Source of the DNA: Nostoc sp. PCC 7524
Lineage (GTDB): Bacteria > Cyanobacteriota > Cyanobacteriia > Cyanobacteriales > Nostocaceae
Reading direction: 5' to 3'
Length of the DNA stretch: 64,000 bases
Assembly: GCF_000316645.1 (NCBI RefSeq)
Contig: NC_019684.1
Span: 6,459,501 to 6,523,500, forward strand
A program made the position numbers and the translations under genes. This document shows positions 34,951 to 42,952 of this stretch, in pieces. The notes beneath the pieces are model-generated. The model was not told the DNA's origin. It did not search any database and worked only from the letters and a program-made list of their open reading frames with translations. Each line of letters begins with the position of its first letter. Position 1 is the first letter of the stretch.

Positions 34951-35168
34951 AAAGGCAGGAGGCAGAGGGCAGAAGGCTTTTATGTTTACCTTCTGTCTGA
35001 TGCACAAGCCTTCTGGCGACCGGAAGGAAGCAAGGGTTTGAGTCCCCCACTGAAATGTTCTCTACGAGACGCTGCGCGAATGATTCAGTGGTACTTATTT
35101 GGTGGGGGATTCAGACCCCCACCAAATTCTTTCCTTCTGCCTCCTGCCTCCTGCCTTCTGCCTTCTTT
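34951..35168. repeat. About 218-bp repeat element with inverted GGCAGGA ends
   Basis: The left arm (AAGGCAGGAGGCAGAGGGC) and right arm (CTTCTGCCTCCTGCCTCCTG) are inverted purine/pyrimidine heptamer runs. Inside is a perfect hairpin ATTTGGTGGGGG/CCCCCACCAAAT at 35097-35127. It interrupts the DUF2243 remnant and gives a false extension to the NADAR frame. Confidence 0.6.
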
Positions 35169-35241
35169 TCAATCTTCAGTTGATCACTTCCTGCCCACAT
35201 CTACAGGCATTATAGAAATATATATAAAAGAGAAATTTCAA

Positions 35242-35721
35242 ATGACCATTTACTTTTATAAAGTTTGGCAGCCCTATGGCTGTTTTTCTAACTTTTCTCC
35301 TCACTACATTGAAATCCAGGGGACTTACTGGTCAACGGTAGAGCATTACTATCAAGCACAAAAGTTTGTTGGTAGCGTAGATGCAGTCATCATCCCCCTG
35401 ATCAGGGCGGCTCAAACCCCAGAAGAAGCAGCAGCTTTAGGACGATGTAGCAGCCGCCAATTGCGACCAGATTGGGATGTAGTCAAAACCCAAGTCATGC
35501 GAGAAGCAGTCTTTACAAAGTTTCTCACTCATGCCGATATCAGAGAAATTTTGCTGAGTACAGGCAATGAAGTTTTAGTAGAGAATTCACCGACTGATTA
35601 TTTTTGGGGTTGTGGGACAGATAAAACTGGACAAAACCATCTCGGTAAGATTCTCATGAGTGTACGGGAAGATATACGTCAGCTACAGCCATTGTCAGTG
35701 AAATTACGGGACAGGCAATAG
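35242..35721 (+). CDS. NADAR family protein (YbiA-like)
   Basis: 159-residue NADAR-fold N-glycosidase. Members cleave the N-glycosidic bond of riboflavin intermediates (YbiA) or remove ADP-ribose from guanine in DNA. Family features: MTIYFYKVWQPYGCFSNFSP, QGTYWSTVEHYYQAQKFVG (catalytic Trp/Glu/His region), GRCSSRQLRPDWDVVKTQVM, and DYFWGCGTDKTGQNHLGKIL at the C-terminus. I use the ATG at 35242. The frame is open to 34897, but this extension passes through the DUF2243 remnant and a repeat element. It lies on the same strand as the ADP-ribosylglycohydrolase gene, which may reflect a shared theme. Confidence 0.9.
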   Translation: MTIYFYKVWQPYGCFSNFSPHYIEIQGTYWSTVEHYYQAQKFVGSVDAVIIPLIRAAQTPEEAAALGRCSSRQLRPDWDVVKTQVMREAVFTKFLTHADIREILLSTGNEVLVENSPTDYFWGCGTDKTGQNHLGKILMSVREDIRQLQPLSVKLRDRQ

Positions 35722-36242
35722 GCAATAGGGGTGTAGGGGTGGTGACTTTGATGGAATTTGGGGTTTTTAATTCATATTATCTTTGATATATTGCAATGTT
35801 TATACTTGCTTTTAAGCGTTAATAATAAGTGTATAAAAATTAAAGCATACGTTTTGATGAATTGCTTCTGCCAAGATAATCAACAATTCATTATGAAAAA
35901 ATATGCAATTAAATAACTTACTTAAATGCAACTGATAAAAAGGCTAATTCATGAAGCTGAAGAGGTTTCATAGAGAGTATTTCAGGTAAAATTACTCAAT
36001 TTTTGATTACTTGTAATTAATGTTTAGTCCTATCTCTGTTTTTACTCAATATCAAAATATTTTAAAAATGTCTAATTTAGATATTTCTACTGAATTCATA
36101 GCAATTTTAATAAGTTAAACTTCAATCAAGTCTTAATAAAGTTTTTAAAATTATCTACGTGCAGAATCTAGCTAAACAGATAGTAATTACCATTCAGTTT
36201 AGGTGCTACAAAACATTTGCTCATGTGTAGGTGTGCTAGGTA
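35722..36242. other. Intergenic region before the photoreceptor kinase
   Basis: About 520 bp, very AT-rich from 35760. Presumably contains the promoter of the phytochrome-like kinase. I see no strong hairpin, repeat or frame, apart from TAGGGGTG repeats right after the NADAR gene. Confidence 0.45.
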
Positions 36243-38999
36243 ATGACATTTACTGATCAACCAGATAGTTTGCCGCCAGTTTTCGAGCAAGAAAGTTTAT
36301 GGCATCGGATCACCAACCGGATGAGGCGATCGCTCGAACTTCATGAAATCTTAGCAGCCACAGTTGCAGAAATTCGCAGCTTTTTGGCTACAGATCGGGT
36401 AATGGTATATCGATTTGATCGCGATGGTAGCGGTGAAGTCATCGCCGAATCGATTCATCAACAGCGTCTACCATCTTTATTGGGTTTACATTTCCCTGCT
36501 GATGATATCCCACCAGCAGCAAGAGAAATGTTTCTCTTGACTCGCCAACGCTCAATCGTGGATGTGTTGAGCGGGCAGATTGGATTATCGTCACTACAAT
36601 CACCGACAACAGCCAAACCCCGATTAAATGAGAATCTTTACTATAGGCAAGTAGACCCATGTCACTTACAATACTTGCAAGCAATGGGTGTGCAGTCCTC
36701 GTTGGTAGTGCCGATTGTCTTGTGTGATTTGCAACAACCATCAACTCAGCCCGAACTATGGGGATTGTTGGTATCACACCACAGTCAACCACGGACAATT
36801 TTAAGGCGGGAACTGAAATTAGTTCAGCAAATTACTGATCAATTAGCGATCGCGATCGCGCAAAGCAACCTACTCGCCGCAACTCGTGCTAAACAACAGC
36901 GCGAAGTCATGATTAACCAAGTCAGTACCCTGCTACACAAACAATCTCACATCAAATTACTACCAGCTTTAGAATTAACTATTCATGCTTTAGGTGGCAT
37001 AGGTGGCAGATTGTATCTGGAAAAAGCTCAAGAAATTTATACCTGGGGTGAACAGCCACTGATAACTGACACATCAGCCAACATAGAACAGCATCCTGTA
37101 TGGCGTAACTGGATAGCTGAGTCTCAACCGGGTAATGTTTGGGCAATTGCTGATCTTGATCAAGATGCTCGGTTGCGGTTGTTAGGTGCGGCGTTTGAAT
37201 CCACACGCATTCGGGGAATGTTGATTATATCCCTACATTATCGCCACGAATTAATCGGAGTGATCAGCATTTTTCGCCCGGAATTTGACACAGAAATTCT
37301 TTGGGCTGGTAGATGTGAACAGAATCAACGACAACGGCTACCGCAACTTTCCTTTGAGGTGTGGCGGGAACAAAAACAAGGACAAGCACCCCAATGGAGC
37401 GAAGAAGACATTTCTTTAGCTCAAGCCATAGCATCTGACTTTGCGATCGCTATTCAACAGCGACAAACTAACCAACAAATACAAGCACTCAACACTGACT
37501 TACAACGTCAAGTTCAAGAACAAACCGCCGAATTAGAGAAATCATTCTTAATTACCAAGGTACTCAAGCAAGTAACCGAGCAGATGCGTAGTACCTTGGA
37601 TTTTAAAACTACTCTACAAACCATTGTCAGACAGGTGCGCTCCCTATTAAATTCTGATCGAGTAGTGATTTACCAAATGTTGGATGAGTTTGATGGTGAG
37701 GTAGTTGTAGAAGAAGTAAATGGTAATTGGGTTTCGGTTTTAGGCTTGAAAATGCCCTTGGGATGCTTTCCTGATCAGTATGCACATCTTTACCGCCAGG
37801 GTAGAGTCAGAACAATCCACAATGTGATGACAGAATCTCTTAGTGCTTGTCATCAAGAGTTTTTGCAAAGCTTACAAGTACAAGCTAACTTGATTGTTCC
37901 CATCAATATGGGTAAACAACTCTGGGGATTACTAATTGCTCATCAGTGTGATGCACCTAGACATTGGCAAGATGTAGAGATTGATCTGTTACAACAATTA
38001 GCAGATCAAGCGGCGATCGCCATTTATCAAGCACAACTTTACGAACAAAGTCGTCTAGCTGAAGTTGAAGCCAAAGCTAAAGCCTCACAGTTAGAACAGG
38101 CTTTGCTACAACTCCAAGAAACCCAAACAAAATTGATTCAGCATGAAAAAATGTCCAGCTTGGGGCAGTTAGTCGCCGGTGTAGCCCATGAAATTAACAA
38201 CCCTGTCAGCTTTATCCACGGCAACCTCTGCCATGCCAGCGAATACACCCAACAATTATTAAAACTTTTAATCCTCTATCAAACATACTATCCTCTGCCC
38301 CATAGTGAAATTTCCCAAGCATTGGCAGAACTAGATTTAGATTTTGTAGTTGAAGATTTACCTAAAATTATCTCTTCTATGCAGGTGGGTGCCGATCGCA
38401 TCCGCTCTATAGTTTTGTCATTACGTAATTTTTCTCGTCTAGATGAGGCTGAAAATAAATTTGTTGACATCCATGAAGGTATTAACAACACCTTATTGAT
38501 TTTGCAACATCGACTCAAACCCAATGGTCATTTTTCTGGCATTGAAGTAATCAAAGACTATGGCGACTTGCCATTGATAGAATGCTATGCCGGACAGATG
38601 AATCAAGTCTTCATGAATGTAATTGCTAATGCCATTGATGCCCTAGAAGCGCAAGCACCACAAAACCAAGACATTACACCAAGAATTTGCATTTCTACAC
38701 AATTTTCCCTAGATAAATCCCGTCTTTTGATTCGCATTGCTGATAATGGTTCAGGAATGACAGAGGAGGTAAAAAGGCGCATTTTTGACCCATTTTTCAC
38801 TACTAAGTCAGTTGGTAAGGGGACAGGATTAGGATTGGCTATTAGTTATCAAATTGTGGTGGAAAAACATGGTGGAGTAATGGACTGTATCTCTGAACTC
38901 GGTCAAGGTACAGAGTTTTGGATTGAGATCCCTATTAAACTGGCTAGGAGAGACAATGCTGCCATAAAATCACCTGCTGACCTCAAAGCGGGATTATGA
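36243..38999 (+). CDS. Knotless phytochrome-like histidine kinase (GAF-PHY-GAF-HisKA-HATPase)
   Basis: 918-residue light sensor kinase. GAF1 (about 35-210) is phytochrome-type: [35 protein letters not shown], and the bilin-attachment site [14 protein letters not shown] (C140-H141). The next domain (about 225-405) carries PHY features ([29 protein letters not shown]). A third GAF (about 440-600) has a second Cys-His site, [20 protein letters not shown] (C536-H537), as in cyanobacteriochromes. The kinase core has [17 protein letters not shown] (H649), then [15 protein letters not shown] and [18 protein letters not shown]. There is no N-terminal PAS domain, so it belongs to the Cph2-like knotless group. 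The architecture matches the three-GAF kinase All2699/AphC of Anabaena PCC 7120, as I recall it. No response regulator is adjacent. Confidence 0.9.
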   Translation: MTFTDQPDSLPPVFEQESLWHRITNRMRRSLELHEILAATVAEIRSFLATDRVMVYRFDRDGSGEVIAESIHQQRLPSLLGLHFPADDIPPAAREMFLLTRQRSIVDVLSGQIGLSSLQSPTTAKPRLNENLYYRQVDPCHLQYLQAMGVQSSLVVPIVLCDLQQPSTQPELWGLLVSHHSQPRTILRRELKLVQQITDQLAIAIAQSNLLAATRAKQQREVMINQVSTLLHKQSHIKLLPALELTIHALGGIGGRLYLEKAQEIYTWGEQPLITDTSANIEQHPVWRNWIAESQPGNVWAIADLDQDARLRLLGAAFESTRIRGMLIISLHYRHELIGVISIFRPEFDTEILWAGRCEQNQRQRLPQLSFEVWREQKQGQAPQWSEEDISLAQAIASDFAIAIQQRQTNQQIQALNTDLQRQVQEQTAELEKSFLITKVLKQVTEQMRSTLDFKTTLQTIVRQVRSLLNSDRVVIYQMLDEFDGEVVVEEVNGNWVSVLGLKMPLGCFPDQYAHLYRQGRVRTIHNVMTESLSACHQEFLQSLQVQANLIVPINMGKQLWGLLIAHQCDAPRHWQDVEIDLLQQLADQAAIAIYQAQLYEQSRLAEVEAKAKASQLEQALLQLQETQTKLIQHEKMSSLGQLVAGVAHEINNPVSFIHGNLCHASEYTQQLLKLLILYQTYYPLPHSEISQALAELDLDFVVEDLPKIISSMQVGADRIRSIVLSLRNFSRLDEAENKFVDIHEGINNTLLILQHRLKPNGHFSGIEVIKDYGDLPLIECYAGQMNQVFMNVIANAIDALEAQAPQNQDITPRICISTQFSLDKSRLLIRIADNGSGMTEEVKRRIFDPFFTTKSVGKGTGLGLAISYQIVVEKHGGVMDCISELGQGTEFWIEIPIKLARRDNAAIKSPADLKAGL

Positions 39000-39052
39000 G
39001 TCATACAGCAGTCGCCATATAAATTCTATCACCTGTCACCTAAATAGAGCTA

Positions 39053-39085
39053 AGAACCCCGATTTGCTCAATAAACCGGGGTTCT
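39053..39085. terminator. Bidirectional hairpin between convergent genes
   Basis: AGAACCCC(G) and (C)GGGGTTCT pair around a 15-17 nt loop and are followed by A5 on the plus strand (T5 on minus). It lies between the convergent kinase and the small minus-strand gene. Confidence 0.6.
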
Positions 39086-39154
39086 AAAAACCCAAACTAT
39101 GGTAAATAATTCTCTGGGTATAAAGATATGATCATCTTCACCCAATAATGGTGA

Positions 39155-39436
39155 TTAAGAGGGCAATTTATTCTGAATACTGCTGACACAAAAATTAATG
39201 TGAGAACGAATCGCACGTTCATAAATTACAGTTTGATGTGTGCGTACCCCAATAGGCTGATATACCAAGTTAATTTCTGGAAACTCACACCAATACATCA
39301 AAAAAACATCTTTGGCTGGAGTAATAATCTCATAATTATTCTCTTGTCTTTTCTTTTTGACCTTACAATTATTTAGCTTCAATTTTTCTCTAAATAGTTG
39401 TTCAAAAACCGGAATTAACTGTGAATCATTTTCCAT
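39155..39436 (-). CDS. Small hypothetical protein
   Basis: 93 residues with no family that I recognise. N-terminal helix (SQLIPVFEQLFREKLKLNNC), a basic stretch VKKKRQEN, then a beta-rich half (DVFLMYWCEFPEINLVYQPI, GVRTHQTVIYERAIRSHINF). No membrane segment or signal peptide. The start ATG at 39434-39436 lacks a strong ribosome site. It is convergent with the photoreceptor kinase. It is probably a real gene, since the frame is clean and codon use is normal. Confidence 0.55.
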   Translation of the reverse strand: MENDSQLIPVFEQLFREKLKLNNCKVKKKRQENNYEIITPAKDVFLMYWCEFPEINLVYQPIGVRTHQTVIYERAIRSHINFCVSSIQNKLPS

Positions 39437-39674
39437 TGTTTATCACGTTTAAACTTAATTATTTAGGTAAAATTATATTTACCGTTGAGTAGGCGACTGT
39501 AGTTGTAAGCTGTACAGGTTGGGTATCGAATAACATTTCGAGTCATAAATCAAATTATACCTTAGTAACTCAAAAAAAACAGTCATATTTTGCGTTGCAC
39601 TGAATAGCAGTAAAATTATCCCAAATAAGTTAACCTTATCTAAAAATTCTTCCTCAAAATAAGTTAATCTAAAG

Positions 39675-40889
39675 CTAATCTATAACTGCCAACACGGACT
39701 TCGGCAATAATTTATCTTTAAACCAAATAATCCTCGCTGGCACATTATCTAACTTAATTCCTGCCTTTTCTAAATTTAACCTCTCAGAAATAGCCAAAAT
39801 CAAATTATCACAACCAGAACGCCGCACCTGGGAAAACTTCTTTTGTAAATATTCTGGCCGCCAATAGCCAACAATTTCTAATAAAAATTCTCTGCCATCA
39901 GGATGCACTAAGCGAAAGTCGGGAATCATCACACTACCAGGAATGGGAATTAAATCTACTTCTCGCTCTAATATCCAGTCTGTTTTGAGAGCATCCCATT
40001 TATCAGCAAAGGATGCTTCTAGCATACTATCGTAGGGCTTACCTTTGGAATAGTGAGATACTAAACCACATTCCGAATTGAGGGTAAATCTGCCTGTTCT
40101 CCAAGTATCTGTGTAGACATCACGGGTTTGTAATGTGGCGGCTAGACTCCATTTAGTCACATGAAGTAAGGCGGGAATGAGTTTGGCGATCGCTAACCCA
40201 TAACGTGTACTAGGATTAAATAAACTCGTCGGCCCATCTACTGTAATTGTAAAGCCGTGATCAGCGTCACCCTCGATATAAGCCATTAATTGAAATAACT
40301 TTAGATAGCGAAATAATAGTTTATATTCCCCTGGAACATTGCGATGAGCATTTAAAACTAATTGACTAGCTTTATAAAATATACCCTGCACTTGCGATAA
40401 GTTATAGCGATTAATTATATCAACTCCTGTAGGTGCATCAAAATTAGTCAAGATTTTATTTTCAGCCAAGTCAGCGTAGATACCATCACGAACTTGCTCA
40501 GGTAAGACTTCTTTTTCTAATTCTTGCGTTAATTCATCAGCAATTTTTACCAAAGTCATTTGAGTTGATTCTCGACTAGGGGCAGATTTTGCCGCCAAAG
40601 AAAACACCCTTTCTCTTAACATCGGTGGTTCTAAGGGACTGACAACTTCAAATGTGCAGAAATTGCTTTTAATAATATAAGCTAACCCCCGCTTGACTCG
40701 ATAATCTGTGGCATCACCTTCTAAATCTAAAAGTTGCCGCTCAAGTTCACCTTGAGTTTTACCTAATGTTGACTGAAAACAATTAATTAAATCATTGACT
40801 AATTCTAAATTCTTAGTATCAATCTTCAGTCTTTTGGGAATTATTTCTTCTCCGTTTAGGCGATGACTTAGTAGTTCTGTTGGTAGCAT
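39675..40889 (-). CDS. DUF790/Bax1-like nuclease, partner of XPB helicase
   Basis: 404-residue protein of the DUF790 family, whose archaeal member Bax1 is a structure-specific nuclease that binds XPB. It starts MLPTELLSHRLNGEEIIPKR, characteristic of the family. The C-terminal nuclease domain (about 290-385) has a PD-(D/E)xK-like pattern: LEREVDLIPIPGSVMIPDFR and PDGREFLLEIVGYWRPEYLQ. The ATG at 40887-40889 has AGGGAA immediately upstream. It overlaps the end of the XPB gene by 71 bp, so the two are translationally coupled. Presumed role is bubble or fork cleavage in DNA repair together with XPB. The family name is confident; the function is by analogy. Confidence 0.88.
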   Translation of the reverse strand: MLPTELLSHRLNGEEIIPKRLKIDTKNLELVNDLINCFQSTLGKTQGELERQLLDLEGDATDYRVKRGLAYIIKSNFCTFEVVSPLEPPMLRERVFSLAAKSAPSRESTQMTLVKIADELTQELEKEVLPEQVRDGIYADLAENKILTNFDAPTGVDIINRYNLSQVQGIFYKASQLVLNAHRNVPGEYKLLFRYLKLFQLMAYIEGDADHGFTITVDGPTSLFNPSTRYGLAIAKLIPALLHVTKWSLAATLQTRDVYTDTWRTGRFTLNSECGLVSHYSKGKPYDSMLEASFADKWDALKTDWILEREVDLIPIPGSVMIPDFRLVHPDGREFLLEIVGYWRPEYLQKKFSQVRRSGCDNLILAISERLNLEKAGIKLDNVPARIIWFKDKLLPKSVLAVID

Positions 40890-42375
40890 TTCCCTGGTTA
40901 TGTTTCTCGGATGAATTATCAACTACATAATTGATTTCTAATTGTTCCGCAGCTTTCGCTATATTTGGCTGATTACTGCCATAAACAACCTTTAAATTCC
41001 CTTTCCTCTCCTCTCCCCGTCGCCGAGCGGAAGTATTTTCTTCACTGGTATCTTCTGCTATCACTTCGTAGAGAATCGCCTGTTTATTTTGAATATTGCC
41101 CTTACGTAACACTCTCCCCAAACGTTGAATATATTCTCTAGTTGAGCCAGTGCCAGATAAAATAATGGCTACAGAAGCCGCCGGGACATCTACACCTTCG
41201 TTCAACACATGGGAAGCAACCAAAGTATTATATTCCCCTTCTCGAAAATTAGTTAATATTTCGTGGCGTTCTTTGACTGGTGTTTGATGGGTAATTGCGG
41301 GAATTAATAAATCTTGAGAAATTTTATAAACCGTGGCATTATCAGCAGTAAAAATTAACACTCGTTCCGGGTAATGTTTGGCGAGTAAACTAGCTAAAAT
41401 TCGCAATTTACCATCAGTCCCCAAGGCGATTTCTTTGGCTTGACGATGGGCTAACATAGCTTTTCGTCCAGCTTGCGATCGCGCACTCATCTGCACAAAC
41501 ATCTGCCAGCCTTGGATACTCCCCAAGGAAATCTTTGCTTGGCGCAAAAAATCATTGCGAATTTGAATTAACTCGTTGTATTTTTCCCGTTCATGTGGTG
41601 ATAACTTCACCTTAATTTGCACAATTTCATGTTCAGCTAAAGTCTTACCTGCCAAATCTTCCGCGCGTTTGCGATAGACTTCTGGGCCAATTAAGATATT
41701 TAAGTCTGCGTGTTTGCCATCGGTGCGTTCTGGTGTCGCTGATAATCCTAAACGATAGGGTGCGATCGCATATTCAGCTATCACCCTGTTAAAATCTGTG
41801 GGTAAGTGATGGCACTCATCAAAGACAATCAAAGCATATTGATTACCCAACGCTTCGGCATGAATGGCGGCACTATCGTAAGTCGCTACCAAAATCGGTG
41901 ACTTATCCCGCGAACCACCTCCTAGTAATCCCACCTCCGCATCAGGAAACGCCGATACTAAATGTGCATACCACTGGTGCATTAAATCCAACGTTGGCAC
42001 AACAATTAAGGTTGTGCGCGGTGTCGCTTGCATCGCCATCTGCGCCAAATAAGTCTTTCCCGCCGCCGTCGGTAGCACTACCACACCTTGTCTTCCCGCC
42101 AGTTTCCAAGCTGCTAACGCCTCTGTTTGGTGGGGGTAGGGTTCCATTTCCAAACTCGCCACCAAATCCACCGCAAAAAATTCCTTCGCCTCATCAATAA
42201 AATCAACAGCTTCTGCTTGCAGTGCTTCCACCACAGCCCGGTATCTAATCGCTGGAATGCGGAACTTCTCTACTCGATCATCCCATGTAGCATAATCCAT
42301 CCAAGCTTTACCGCGTGGTGGGGGATGTAAAATTAATGTGCCGCGATCAAAAGTTAATGTCGGAATACGAACCAT
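40819..42375 (-). CDS. XPB/Rad25-like DNA helicase
   Basis: 518-residue superfamily 2 helicase of the XPB type. Visible motifs: Q/Walker A VVVLPTAAGKTYLAQMAMQ (residues 98-116), motif Ia TLIVVPTLDLMHQWY, motif II VFDECHHLP (D186-E-C-H), motif III RLGLSATPERTDG, motif IV-V SHVLNEGVDVPAASVAIILS, and motif VI STREYIQRLGRVLRKG. The N-terminal 75 residues (TLTFDRGTLILHPPPRGKAW) act as the damage-recognition-like region of short XPB proteins. The C-terminal tail (after residue 460) is Asn/Lys-rich and overlaps the Bax1-like gene. The pair is best known from archaea, and it also occurs in some bacteria including cyanobacteria. Likely role: unwinding at lesions for repair. Confidence 0.92.
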   Translation of the reverse strand: MVRIPTLTFDRGTLILHPPPRGKAWMDYATWDDRVEKFRIPAIRYRAVVEALQAEAVDFIDEAKEFFAVDLVASLEMEPYPHQTEALAAWKLAGRQGVVVLPTAAGKTYLAQMAMQATPRTTLIVVPTLDLMHQWYAHLVSAFPDAEVGLLGGGSRDKSPILVATYDSAAIHAEALGNQYALIVFDECHHLPTDFNRVIAEYAIAPYRLGLSATPERTDGKHADLNILIGPEVYRKRAEDLAGKTLAEHEIVQIKVKLSPHEREKYNELIQIRNDFLRQAKISLGSIQGWQMFVQMSARSQAGRKAMLAHRQAKEIALGTDGKLRILASLLAKHYPERVLIFTADNATVYKISQDLLIPAITHQTPVKERHEILTNFREGEYNTLVASHVLNEGVDVPAASVAIILSGTGSTREYIQRLGRVLRKGNIQNKQAILYEVIAEDTSEENTSARRRGEERKGNLKVVYGSNQPNIAKAAEQLEINYVVDNSSEKHNQGNATNRTTKSSPKRRRNNSQKTED

Positions 42376-42952
42376 TGAGAGTTTGATTGGTTGGGGATTG
42401 GGGATTGGGGATTGGGGATTGGGGACTGGGAAGATATTCTATTTCTAGAACTCCATCGCCGATAAGTTGATAGCTAGTCCCTTGATTACTAATAGCGCAA
42501 AAAGGGCATAATTCTTCTGCAAATTTCTATCAATTACTTAGTGAATGAATATTCAGGGCTGAAAATTAGATGATGCTGATTTCATCAGGAGCATCATTAT
42601 GTATGAAATTGGAATCAGGAAGATAAGAAGAGAATTAAATCACTTTTTACTCAGCATTCTTTAAATGTAGTAGGGAAATAGTTTTAATTACCAGTCTCTA
42701 ATCTCTAATTATTCTCATTTAAGACCAACAAAAATCATAATTCAGGATATTGACACACTTTTGTGATATAAATGTTGCTTATAACTTTAACACCAATACT
42801 TACAATTTCTAGCTATTACTACTTTAGATAGATTTACACGTCAAAATAATATTTACAGATTTTTTAGAGACAAAATAGGTGTGGAATGAACGCATTTTCT
42901 AGAAAATTTTGGGAATAATGCTTTAGCTGGAGGCATCAAAGGAGAAGACACC
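42376..42952. other. Intergenic region between XPB and PAS kinase genes
   Basis: About 577 bp. Heptamers GGGGATT/GGGGACT occupy 42388-42428. The rest is AT-rich and must hold divergent promoters for the helicase pair and the PAS kinase. GGAGAAG before the TTG at 42953 is the kinase ribosome site. A GATGCTG/ATCAGGAGCATC near-inverted repeat occurs near 42570-42595. Confidence 0.45.

Noticed and set aside
34897..35241. N-terminal extension of the NADAR protein (115 codons)
   Set aside because: Crosses the opposite-strand DUF2243 remnant and a repeat element; the family begins at the ATG at 35242.
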